A stretch of 20,117 nt of DNA. Origin: UBA4735 sp036569845 (GTDB taxonomy: Bacteria > Chloroflexota > Limnocylindria > P2-11E). Each line of letters starts with the position of its first letter. Position 1 is the first letter of the stretch. The translations under genes were made by a program, and so were the position numbers. The notes under the pieces were generated by a model. It worked only from the letters and a program-made list of their open reading frames with translations. It was not told where the DNA came from and made no database searches. Of this stretch, positions 13,445-20,117 are shown piece by piece. The stretch covers positions 1 to 20,117 of the forward strand of contig DATCPY010000067.1 of assembly GCA_036569845.1 (NCBI GenBank), given 5' to 3'.

Positions 13445-14158
13445 CTAGGCGTCGCTTTCGCGGGCATCCTCTCCCCTTGCGTCACGGTCCGCGGGCGCGA
13501 TGACGACCGTGACCTCCCCCTTGGGACGGTCGGAAGCATACCGAGCGGCAAGGTCCGCCGCCGTACCCCGCACGAACTCCTCGTGCAGCTTCGTGATCTC
13601 GCGCGCGATCACCACGCGTGCGTCGGGTGCGAGCGCAGCGAGGTCCGCGAGCAGGTCGCCGGTGCGATATGGGCTCTCGTAGACGACGATCGTCCGGCCC
13701 TCCGCGAGGAGCATCGAGAGGATCTTGCGTCGCGCGCCGGTCTTTTTGGACAGGAACCCCAGGAACGTGAATGCCCGGGTCGGCAAGCCGGACGCGACGA
13801 GCGCAGCGATCGCCGCGTTCGCGCCAGGGATCGGCGTCACCGTGTGACCGGCCGCGACGGCCGCCGCGACCAGCGCCTCGCCGGGATCGGAGAGCGCCGG
13901 GGTGCCCGCGTCGGAGACGAGCGCGACGTCCCACCCGCGATCGAGCTGACCGACCAGGACGCCGACCTGCCGCTTGTGGTTGAACTCCGTGTACGAAGTC
14001 AGGTGCTTCGCCCGGATCTCGTAACGGCGCAAGAGGATCTGGGTGTGCCGAGTGTCCTCGCAGGCCACCATGTGGACCTCCTGGAGGAGCTTGAGGGCCC
14101 GCGGGGACACGTCCTCGAGGTTCCCGATGGGCGTCGCGACCAGGTACAGCGTCCCCAT
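13445..14158 (-). CDS. rsmI: 16S rRNA (cytidine1402-2'-O)-methyltransferase RsmI
   Basis: A 237-residue SAM-dependent tetrapyrrole-methylase-fold enzyme that methylates the ribose of C1402 in the decoding centre of 16S rRNA. Typical motifs in order: MGTLYLVATPIGNLEDVSPR (1-20), ACEDTRHTQILLRRYEI (33-48), VSDAGTPALSDPGE (81-94), IPGANAAIAALVASGLP (110-126), FTFLGFL, and VVYESPYRT. The ATG at 14158 begins the family sequence exactly; a longer frame to 14404 is not used. CATCCT lies seven bases upstream, a one-base deviation from TANNNT, and there is no clear Shine-Dalgarno. Its start overlaps the first possible ATG of the plus-strand gene within CATG. It is the first gene of the minus-strand run to 8386. 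Confidence 0.94.
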   Translation of the reverse strand: MGTLYLVATPIGNLEDVSPRALKLLQEVHMVACEDTRHTQILLRRYEIRAKHLTSYTEFNHKRQVGVLVGQLDRGWDVALVSDAGTPALSDPGEALVAAAVAAGHTVTPIPGANAAIAALVASGLPTRAFTFLGFLSKKTGARRKILSMLLAEGRTIVVYESPYRTGDLLADLAALAPDARVVIAREITKLHEEFVRGTAADLAARYASDRPKGEVTVVIAPADRDARGEDARESDA

Positions 14159-14168
14159 GGTGCTAAGG

Positions 14169-14720
14169 ATGACCACCGGCAGGAATCCTGCAGAGAGTCG
14201 GCTCGTGGATCCGATCAAAGGCGCCGTCGCCGGCGCCATCGCCGGTGCAGCGGGCGCGTACACCATGGAACGGTTCCAGGAGTGGTGGAACGACATGGAG
14301 AAGCGTGCCGCGCCGACACAGCGCGCGCACGCGGTGAAGGATGGCGCGACGGACAAGGCGACCGACGAGCCCGCGACGGTGAAGGTCGCCGAGCTCGTCT
14401 CCAAGAAGGTCCTCGACGCCGAGCTCCCTGACGAGATGAAGCCCGCGGCCGGCGAGGCCGTGCACTACGCGACCGGCGCGACCATCGGCGCGATCTACGG
14501 CTTCGTGGCCGAGATCCTCCCACCGGCCCGGATGTTCAACGGGCTGCTGATGGGCTCGATCGTCTGGTGGACCGCGGACAACATGGCGGTCCCGGCCACC
14601 AAGCTCGGCAAGAAGCCCGAGCAGGTCCCGCCGTCGAAGCACGCATACGCCCTCTCCTCGCACCTCGTGTACGGCTTCACCACCGAGCTCGTGCGGTCCC
14701 TCGTCCGCCTCGTCATCTAG
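14169..14720 (+). CDS. YagU/DUF1440-like small membrane protein
   Basis: A protein of about 183 residues with a glycine-rich membrane segment near the start (DPIKGAVAGAIAGAAGAYTM) and further hydrophobic stretches (GEAVHYATGATIGAIYGFVA; MFNGLLMGSIVWWTADNMAV). The conserved W near the second half, the ALSSHLVYGFTTELV tail and the length fit the YagU/DUF1440 family of inner-membrane proteins, linked in E. coli to acid resistance but without a defined activity. The middle (about residues 38-65) is charged and soluble. The start is uncertain: ATG at 14157 (overlapping the rsmI start), ATG at 14169 or GTG at 14205, none with a good Shine-Dalgarno. The stop shares CTAG with the convergent transporter gene. 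Confidence 0.7.
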   Translation: MTTGRNPAESRLVDPIKGAVAGAIAGAAGAYTMERFQEWWNDMEKRAAPTQRAHAVKDGATDKATDEPATVKVAELVSKKVLDAELPDEMKPAAGEAVHYATGATIGAIYGFVAEILPPARMFNGLLMGSIVWWTADNMAVPATKLGKKPEQVPPSKHAYALSSHLVYGFTTELVRSLVRLVI

Positions 14721-15625
14721 ACCCCGTCCGCCGCCAGGCGCACGGATTGCGCAACGAGGATCCCGACGATCACGATCGCGCCACCCACCACCTGTAGCGT
14801 CTCGAGCGATTGCCCGATGAGTAGCCATGCCGCGATCGCGGCGATGACCGGCTCAGCCGTCGACGTGAGACCGACGCGCGCGGCGGGGATGAGCCGCACC
14901 GCGCCGACGCTGAACAGATAGGGCACCACCGTCGCGATCACCACGACCCCGAGCACGTACCAGCCGATCTCGGTACCGAGCGTCGACCACGGCAGGGTCC
15001 ACGGCGGACGCGCGATCGACCACGCCAGCGCGGCGGTCCCGAACCCGACGAAGAGGAGCGCCCAGCTCGAGTAGCGCGTCACCAGGCGCTCGGTGATGAG
15101 GAAGTACCCGGCCAGGATCACGGCGTCGACCGCCGCGAGGAACGCGCCCGCGGCGTTCACCGCTCGGAGCTGCGCGTCGTACGCGCCGACCACGAAGTAG
15201 CAGCCCACCAGGGTGAGGACGCCGGCGAGCCACAGGCCGAGCCCGACGTGCCGGCCGCGCATGCGCCAGTAGCCGAGGATCATCAACGGCGCGGTGTACT
15301 CGATCACGAGGGCCACGCCGATCGGAATGCGCTCGATGGCCTGGTAGTAGACGAGCTGGACCGCGAGCACGCCCAGCAGGCCGAAGAGCCCGAGCAGCGG
15401 GAGGTCAGCGCGGCGCACCGCGCGGAGGTCGTCGCGCTTGAAGATCAGCGTGATCGCGGCGAAGGCGACGAACGCGAACAGGATCCGCCACTGGGCCAGC
15501 AGGTCGGGCGGTACGCCGAGCTCGAAGGCGCGCTTGGCGATGACGCCACCGACCGCGTAGAACGCGGCCGCGACGATCGCGAAGACATAGCCCAGAAGAC
15601 CGGTTCCTCGGGCCGTTCGGCTCAG
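14717..15625 (-). CDS. EamA/DMT-family transporter (CTG start)
   Basis: A 302-residue inner-membrane protein of the drug/metabolite transporter superfamily, with about ten helices in two EamA repeats. Repeat one begins GYVFAIVAAAFYAVGGVIAK and includes the conserved RILFAF and YYQAIERIPIGVALVIEYTA. Repeat two includes FLITERLVTRYSSW and ARVGLTSTAEPVIAAIAAWL. The substrate is unknown; such proteins export amino acids, nucleosides or other metabolites. No ATG, GTG or TTG lies near the expected start. The CTG at 15625 overlaps the nadE stop as CTGA, has GGGAAG four bases upstream, and gives normal length. A second CTG lies about 30 bases further in, before GYVF. It is the last gene of the run from 20117. 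Confidence 0.86.
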   Translation of the reverse strand: MSRTARGTGLLGYVFAIVAAAFYAVGGVIAKRAFELGVPPDLLAQWRILFAFVAFAAITLIFKRDDLRAVRRADLPLLGLFGLLGVLAVQLVYYQAIERIPIGVALVIEYTAPLMILGYWRMRGRHVGLGLWLAGVLTLVGCYFVVGAYDAQLRAVNAAGAFLAAVDAVILAGYFLITERLVTRYSSWALLFVGFGTAALAWSIARPPWTLPWSTLGTEIGWYVLGVVVIATVVPYLFSVGAVRLIPAARVGLTSTAEPVIAAIAAWLLIGQSLETLQVVGGAIVIVGILVAQSVRLAADGV

Positions 15626-16491
15626 TCCGCTTCCCAGTCCCGGGGATAGAGGAAGTCGTGACCGACGGTCCGCAGGCTCACCTTCGCGATGAGCGGCATG
15701 ACGCGTTTGAAGTGGTTGCGGCGGATGCGTTCGCGGATCTTGGCGAGGAGCGCGGCGTCGAATCCGGCGGCGATCAGCTCGGCTGGCCGCACCCGGCGGT
15801 CGACCAGGTGATACAGGAGGACGTCGGCCTGCTCGTAGGTGAAGCCAAGCTCGCCTTCGTCGGTCTGGCCCTCCCATAGGTCGGCGCTCGGCGGCTTCTC
15901 AATGACCGACCGCGGCACGCCCACGTGCACGGCGAGCTCGCGCAGCTGGGTCTTGTAGAGGTCCCCGACGGGATTGAGCGCGCACGCGAGGTCCCCGAAC
16001 TGCGTCCCGTATCCGAGGAGCAGCTCGGTCTTGTTCGACGTGCCGAGGACGAGGCCGTCAGGCCACGAGCGGTCGTACTCGATGCTCTTTCGCTCGCGCG
16101 CCATCTTGTTCCCCATCCGGATGCGATCGACGCCATTCATCCCGCCGAAGTAGCGGTCGACCTGCGCGGTGATCGGGACCTCCTCCAAGCGGATCCCGAA
16201 TGCGCGCGCCACGTCCTGCGCGTCGGCCTTCGAGCGGCCGGCGGTCGTGCGGTACGGCGTGAACAATCCGAGCACGTTCTCGGGGCCAAGGGCCAGGGCT
16301 GCGAGTGCCGCGACCACCGCGCTATCGACCCCACCAGACACACCCAGTACCAAGCGTCTGGCACCGGTCTTCAAGGTCTCGTCGCGCAGGAACGTGATGA
16401 GCATCTTGCGGACAAGCGCCTCGTCGATGCGCAGTGGCGTCAGGTCGTCCGGGGCCATGTGGATCGCCGCGCGCTCGACGTCGATCGTCAC
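15622..16491 (-). CDS. nadE: NAD synthetase, ammonia-channel (NadE) catalytic subunit
   Basis: A 289-residue N-type ATP pyrophosphatase that makes NAD+ from nicotinate adenine dinucleotide, ATP and ammonia. The PP-loop is LVLGVSGGVDSAVV (SGGVDS at 52-57). It is followed by FTPYRTTAGRSKADAQDVA, VLGTSNKTELLLGYGTQFGD with the characteristic GTSN/E-GYGT motif, and PVGDLYKTQLRELA. EKPPSADLWEGQTDEGELG binds substrate. No glutaminase domain is attached; the gene just upstream encodes one. The GTG at 16491 overlaps that gene as GTGA and has GGTGG four bases upstream. An ATG 33 bases in (MAPDD) is a weaker alternative. The pair most likely forms a two-subunit glutamine-dependent enzyme. Confidence 0.93.
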   Translation of the reverse strand: MTIDVERAAIHMAPDDLTPLRIDEALVRKMLITFLRDETLKTGARRLVLGVSGGVDSAVVAALAALALGPENVLGLFTPYRTTAGRSKADAQDVARAFGIRLEEVPITAQVDRYFGGMNGVDRIRMGNKMARERKSIEYDRSWPDGLVLGTSNKTELLLGYGTQFGDLACALNPVGDLYKTQLRELAVHVGVPRSVIEKPPSADLWEGQTDEGELGFTYEQADVLLYHLVDRRVRPAELIAAGFDAALLAKIRERIRRNHFKRVMPLIAKVSLRTVGHDFLYPRDWEAD

Positions 16492-17336
16492 TTGGCCACC
16501 CGCACGCCCATCCGCTCGGCGAGGACGCGGAACACGAGATCCGGACGCTCGTCGCGCAGCAGCGGGTTCCGCGCGCGCTCGCGGGCGACGAGCTCGGGAT
16601 CCAGATCCGCGACGAGCAGATCCTCTTCCCACTCGTTCGCGCGCGCGCACGTCGTGCCGTCGGGGCCGATCACTTCGGACCCGCCCCAGAAGCCGATGCC
16701 GTCCTCGTGGCCGACGCGGTTCGCGAACACGACGTACACGGTGAGGTACTGGGCGTAGAAGCGGTCCATCATCCGGCACGAGGCGGCCGTGCCGAGATCA
16801 CCGCCTTCCGCGACGCCGCGTCCCGGGCTCGCCGCGGGGGCGAAGATGACGGTCGCACCCTTCACCGCGTAGACGTACGGGACCGAGAGATGCCAGAGGT
16901 CTTCGCAGATCGCGAAGCCCGCGACGCCCGCCGCGCTCTCGAATGTCTCGAACCGCTCGCCCGGGCCGAAGTAGCGGCCGTCATCGAAGATCCCGTACGT
17001 CGGCAGGTACACCTTCCGATGCACGTGGCGGAGCGTTCCGCCCGACCAGTAGCCCTGCGCGATGTGCAGCTTCGCGTCGGCGGATCGCTCCACGAACCCG
17101 GCGCTCACGTCGATGTCCCGCGACGCGTCGGCGATAGGCCGGAGGATCGGATCATCGGCGGCGCAGGCCACATCGGCGGCCAGATCCTTCAGGTGGTAGC
17201 CGGTCAACGAGAGCTCGGGGAACAGCACGAGCTTCGCGCCGGTCGCGCGGGCCTTCGCGATCCACTCGCGGTGCATCTCGAGATTGCGCTTCATCGCCCC
17301 GAGCGCGGGCGCGCACTGGGCGATGGCGATCTTCAG
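16488..17336 (-). CDS. Nitrilase-superfamily amidase, likely glutaminase subunit for NadE (CTG start)
   Basis: A 282-residue carbon-nitrogen hydrolase with the full catalytic triad: E41 in LFPELSLTGY, K108 in HRKVYLPTYGIFDDGRYF, and C144 in FAICEDLWH. The PTYGxFDxxRYF and CEDLW motifs match the glutaminase domain of glutamine-dependent NAD synthetases rather than aliphatic amidases. The family begins KIAIAQCAP. The CTG at 17336 precedes this exactly, overlaps the stop of the previous gene as CTGA, and has AGGG four bases upstream. The nearest in-frame GTG would add about 16 unrelated residues. Overlap with nadE (GTGA) suggests fixed subunit ratios. Its role would be to release ammonia from glutamine and feed NadE; a stand-alone amidase is the alternative. 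Confidence 0.88.
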   Translation of the reverse strand: MKIAIAQCAPALGAMKRNLEMHREWIAKARATGAKLVLFPELSLTGYHLKDLAADVACAADDPILRPIADASRDIDVSAGFVERSADAKLHIAQGYWSGGTLRHVHRKVYLPTYGIFDDGRYFGPGERFETFESAAGVAGFAICEDLWHLSVPYVYAVKGATVIFAPAASPGRGVAEGGDLGTAASCRMMDRFYAQYLTVYVVFANRVGHEDGIGFWGGSEVIGPDGTTCARANEWEEDLLVADLDPELVARERARNPLLRDERPDLVFRVLAERMGVRVAK

Positions 17337-19828
17337 GATGCCCTGAAGCTCCCGACACGGTCCGCGTACTGATGCGCGAGGGACCACGCCCGGCCGTCGT
17401 CGGCGGCCTCGGCCCAGACGCTGAAGAGCGGCTGATCCGCGTCGGGGAGCACAAGGACCCACTCATCGTCGTAGACGTGCTTCACGCCGTCCACCTGCTT
17501 GGTCTGGTCGGTCGCCGGCTCCTGGGCCAGCATCCGCATGACCCGGCCCTTGTCCTCCCACGGGCAGTCGACCTTCAGCCGTACGAGATGGGCGACGGGC
17601 GTCGCGTCCATGACCTCCGCCAGCGTGGTGCCCTGCAGCGCGAGGAGCTCGAGGAGCTTCACGATCGCGAACAGGCCGTCGAACGACGGATGGAACCTCG
17701 GGAAGATGAATCCACCGAGGCCGTCGGCGACGAGGAGCGGATGCTCCCGCGCGGCCAGGCCCATCTGGGCCTCGGCCGACGCGCGCACGCGCTGCACCCG
17801 GCCACCGGCATCGGTCACGAGCTTCTCGATGATCGCCGGCGCGAAGACCGGCACGGCGACCAGGCCCGGCGTGGTCTGCGCGATGAGCCGGACGAACGCC
17901 GTGAGGAAGTGACGGTCCTCGATGATCCGCCCTTGATCGTCGGTGACGAAGACCTTCTCGCCGCCCGAGTCGAGAGTGACGCCGAAGCTCGCCCGCAGCG
18001 TCGCGGTGATGGCCGCAAGCTCGCGCATCTGCTGCTGGAACTCCTCCATCGAGCGCGAGCCGATGTTCTCCGAGACGACCGAGTTGATCCCGATCACCTC
18101 GACATCGAGCGCCTCCATCAGCTGCGGCAGGTACTGCGCGGCCGTACCGTGCGAATAGTTCAGGACGATCTTGAACTTCGCGTCAGTGATCTCGCGCCTG
18201 TGCGCGACCTCGCGGAGGAACGCCTCGCTGTACTCCTCACCCACTTCCGGGATCTCGACGATCTTCCCGACGTCGTCGTACGAGCTGCGGCGGAAGTCCT
18301 CGCGGAAGAACACGTTCTCGACCTTGCGCTCCTGGGCTTTGTCCATGTCCAGGGCCTGGCGATCGAAGAACTTGATGTCGCAGACGCGGACGTCGAACGG
18401 CGAGATCCGCACGTGGACCCCACCCGCGGCGCCCATCCGCCGCGTCTGGAACCGGCCGATCGGGAGCGGCGCCTGGGTGAGGTCGGCGACGTGAACGCCC
18501 GCGCCCACGATGCCGGCCATGAGGGCGCGCTTCAGCATCCGGCTGGAACGGTGCTGGTCGCGGTTCATGGTGACCGTCGTGCCGATCGCGATCGACGACG
18601 CGTAGGCGGAGCCGAGTCGTGCGGCGAACTCGGGCGTCAGGTCGACGTTCACCAGACCGGTGACCCCGAACCGACCGAACAGCGAGCGCCGGCTCTGCGA
18701 GCCCCAGATGAGGCTCGAGCCGACGACCGCGCCGCCTTCGACCTGCTTGTCCGGCCAGATCTTGACCTCGGCGCGGACGCGGGCACCCTCGTTGATCACC
18801 GAGTGATCGCCGATGACGCTGCCCTCTTCCAGGACGACCCGTGACTTGAGCGCGCACTGTCGGCCGACGATCGCGCCGCGGAGCTCGGCGCGCTCGCCGA
18901 TGTAGCTGTTGCGCCAGACGATCGAGCTGTCGACGTACGCGAACTGGTCGACCGCGACCGCGTCACGAAGCACGGTCGGTCCGACGATCTCGGCGCCGCC
19001 GCCGATGCGCACGCCGGCGCCGAGATAGATCGGGCCGGTGAGCTTCGCGGTGGGCTCGATCTCGACCTGGCCCCCGGCGAACACACCAGGCAGGATCTCG
19101 ATGCCCAGAGCCTCGGCCTTCATCTTCCCGAGCAGCAGGTCGGCATTCGCCCGGCTGTATTCGGCGATCGAGCCGACGTCGGTCCAGTAGCCCTCGGCCA
19201 CGTACCCGTAAAGTGGCTCGCCGTCGCTGAGCAGCTGCGGGAACAGGTCCTTGCTGAAGTCGAACTTCTCGCCGATCGCGTAGCGCTCGAGGACGCGCGG
19301 CTCGATGACGTAGATGCCGGTGTTGATCGTGTCCGAGAACACCTCGCCCCACGATGGCTTCTCGACGAACTTCGAGATCCGGCCGTCCGGCTGGGTGATG
19401 ACCACGCCGTACTCGAGCGGATTCGCGACCCGCACGAGCGTGAGCGTGACCGCGGCCTTCCGCTCCTTGTGGAACGCGATGACCTTGGACAGATCGATGT
19501 CGGTCATCGCGTCGCCCGAGATGACGAGAAAGGTGTCGTCGAGCGCGGCGCCGATCTGGCGCACCGAGCCACCGGTCCCGAGCGGAGTCTCCTCGACGCT
19601 ATAGCGAAGACGCATGCCGACCGCGCCGCCATCGCCGTAGCTGTCCTGGATCACCGAGGCGAGGTACTGCAGCGTCACGAACGCGTCCTCGATGCCGTGC
19701 CGCTTCAGCAGGTCGAAGATGTGACCGAGGCAGGGCTTGTTGACGATCGACACCATCGGCTTCGGACGGTTGATCGTCAGCGGTCTGAGGCGGCTCCCCT
19801 CGCCGCCGGCCATGACGACGGCCTGCAT
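17333..19828 (-). CDS. Sugar-1-phosphate nucleotidyltransferase fused to phosphomannomutase-like domain
   Basis: An 831-residue three-part protein. Residues 1-235 are a nucleotidyltransferase (VVMAGGEGSRLRPLTINRPK at 4-23; SGDAMTD with D106; FVEKPSWGE; INTGIYV), most similar to mannose-1-phosphate guanylyltransferases and glucose-1-phosphate transferases. Residues 250-375 are left-handed beta-helix hexapeptide repeats. Residues 380-831 follow the phosphohexomutase layout (RFGVTGLVNVDLTPE; NRDQHRSSRMLKRA), but the phosphoserine loop TASHNP is replaced by GGVHVRISP (469-477), and the metal loop DGDGDR by LDSGGEKV (619-626). Similar fusions occur in Cyanobacteria and Chloroflexota. It should make GDP-mannose or a related sugar nucleotide for cell-envelope glycans; mutase activity is doubtful. 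The ATG at 19828 follows a TAGACT box by six bases. Confidence 0.88.
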   Translation of the reverse strand: MQAVVMAGGEGSRLRPLTINRPKPMVSIVNKPCLGHIFDLLKRHGIEDAFVTLQYLASVIQDSYGDGGAVGMRLRYSVEETPLGTGGSVRQIGAALDDTFLVISGDAMTDIDLSKVIAFHKERKAAVTLTLVRVANPLEYGVVITQPDGRISKFVEKPSWGEVFSDTINTGIYVIEPRVLERYAIGEKFDFSKDLFPQLLSDGEPLYGYVAEGYWTDVGSIAEYSRANADLLLGKMKAEALGIEILPGVFAGGQVEIEPTAKLTGPIYLGAGVRIGGGAEIVGPTVLRDAVAVDQFAYVDSSIVWRNSYIGERAELRGAIVGRQCALKSRVVLEEGSVIGDHSVINEGARVRAEVKIWPDKQVEGGAVVGSSLIWGSQSRRSLFGRFGVTGLVNVDLTPEFAARLGSAYASSIAIGTTVTMNRDQHRSSRMLKRALMAGIVGAGVHVADLTQAPLPIGRFQTRRMGAAGGVHVRISPFDVRVCDIKFFDRQALDMDKAQERKVENVFFREDFRRSSYDDVGKIVEIPEVGEEYSEAFLREVAHRREITDAKFKIVLNYSHGTAAQYLPQLMEALDVEVIGINSVVSENIGSRSMEEFQQQMRELAAITATLRASFGVTLDSGGEKVFVTDDQGRIIEDRHFLTAFVRLIAQTTPGLVAVPVFAPAIIEKLVTDAGGRVQRVRASAEAQMGLAAREHPLLVADGLGGFIFPRFHPSFDGLFAIVKLLELLALQGTTLAEVMDATPVAHLVRLKVDCPWEDKGRVMRMLAQEPATDQTKQVDGVKHVYDDEWVLVLPDADQPLFSVWAEAADDGRAWSLAHQYADRVGSFRAS

Positions 19829-19834
19829 CGGCCG

Positions 19835-19840
19835 AGTCTA
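19835..19840 (-). promoter_or_regulatory. Putative -10 element TAGACT overlapping the AsnC-type stop codon
   Basis: On the minus strand CCTAGACT is followed by six bases and the ATG at 19828. The first three bases of TAGACT are the stop codon of the preceding gene (19838-19840). No Shine-Dalgarno is visible before the ATG. This would give the nucleotidyltransferase gene its own leaderless transcript although it lies nine bases behind the AsnC-type gene. Confidence 0.5.
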
Positions 19841-20117
19841 GGCGCGTTTCGCGGGCTGTTCGGCTCCGATGGAGAAGAGCGACTCGAGGTCGTGCCGGGA
19901 GTACATCTTGAACGCGACGTGCGTGTCGGTGCGCACGACGCCGGGGACCTGGCCGATGCGCTGGGTGACGATCTCCGCGAGCTCGTCGTGCTCGCGCGCC
20001 CGGACCATCGCGATGAAATCCATCGACCCGGTCACCGAGTAGACCTCGGAGACGCCTTCGACCGCGGCGAGCGCCTCACCGAGCGTCGGGATGGCCTTCC
20101 GATCGGCGCTGATGAGC
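19838..20117 (-). CDS. Lrp/AsnC-type ligand-binding (RAM) domain protein, C-terminal part
   Basis: The gene enters from the right edge; about 92 C-terminal residues are visible. They begin LISADRKAIPTLGEALAAVE and continue with GVSEVYSVTGSMDFIAMVRA, VTQRIGQVPGVVRTDTHVAF and a short tail. This is the alpha/beta RAM fold of Lrp/AsnC regulators, which binds amino acids and forms oligomers; the G-x-x-D segment (TGSMDF) is typical. The visible part covers nearly the whole domain, so it is either a stand-alone AsnC ligand-binding protein or a complete regulator whose helix-turn-helix lies outside the window. Its stop codon lies inside the TAGACT box of the next gene. Confidence 0.82.
   Translation of the reverse strand, partial: LISADRKAIPTLGEALAAVEGVSEVYSVTGSMDFIAMVRAREHDELAEIVTQRIGQVPGVVRTDTHVAFKMYSRHDLESLFSIGAEQPAKRA

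Noticed and set aside
12749..14431. Long plus-strand frame of 560 codons
   Set aside because: It runs antisense across the hydrolase and rsmI genes, whose family motifs are clear. The translation is rich in Arg, Glu and Asp with no fold signature; such frames are common in GC-rich DNA.
17372..18844. Plus-strand frame of 490 codons opposite the nucleotidyltransferase fusion
   Set aside because: It mirrors the minus-strand codons and shows only Arg/Asp/Glu/Leu-rich sequence.
1..20117. CRISPR array, insertion sequence, prophage or integrase
   Set aside because: No spaced direct repeats, transposase or phage motifs were seen, and codon use and GC look even across the window.

Overview
This is a gene-dense, high-GC window (roughly two thirds G+C by eye) from a free-living bacterium. 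Nineteen protein-coding genes can be supported; two are cut by the window edges. No rRNA, tRNA, CRISPR array, insertion sequence or phage gene was seen. The gene set suggests a Chloroflexota lineage of the Limnocylindria/Dormibacterota-like high-GC soil and freshwater type. The pointers are a ManC-like nucleotidyltransferase fused to a phosphomannomutase-like domain, a short MetRS with divergent signatures, TANNNT boxes immediately upstream of start codons, and a DUF4349 lipoprotein. The placement is inference, not proof.

Layout. 1-577 (minus): a GNAT acetyltransferase and the start of an unrecognised gene. 887-1738 (plus): a secreted M23 endopeptidase, facing DUF4349 across a strong hairpin. 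1796-5056 (minus): metG, tatD and the DUF4349 lipoprotein. 5082-8389 (plus): two peptide-type ABC permease genes, the second fused in frame to a complete M28 aminopeptidase with a PA domain. 8386-14158 (minus): rsmI, then a tightly overlapping group of an esterase-like hydrolase, an ATP-grasp ligase, a circularly permuted ATP-grasp protein, a YbdK-type carboxylate-amine ligase and a DinB-family protein. 14169-14720 (plus): a YagU/DUF1440-like membrane protein. 14717-20117 (minus): an AsnC-type ligand-binding protein (partial), a sugar nucleotidyltransferase/phosphomannomutase fusion, a stand-alone nitrilase-type glutaminase, NadE, and an EamA transporter.

How the genes work together. The nitrilase and NadE together look like a glutamine-dependent NAD synthetase split into two overlapping genes. 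The hydrolase/ATP-grasp/ATP-grasp/YbdK/DinB run looks like a small pathway that builds a peptide- or amide-bonded metabolite; DinB proteins of known function often use low-molecular-weight thiols, so a thiol-related product is one speculation. The permease-M28 fusion would put a zinc aminopeptidase on the outer face of a peptide importer, coupling trimming to uptake.

Expression signals. Many junctions are 4-base NTGA overlaps. Three of them (tatD, nitrilase, EamA transporter) appear to use CTG as the start codon, as CTGA. Four genes lack a good Shine-Dalgarno but carry a TANNNT box 6-7 bases before the start codon (three share the same octamer CCTAGACT), which is the layout of leaderless promoters. 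Two convergent gene pairs share a palindromic CTAG as their two stop codons.
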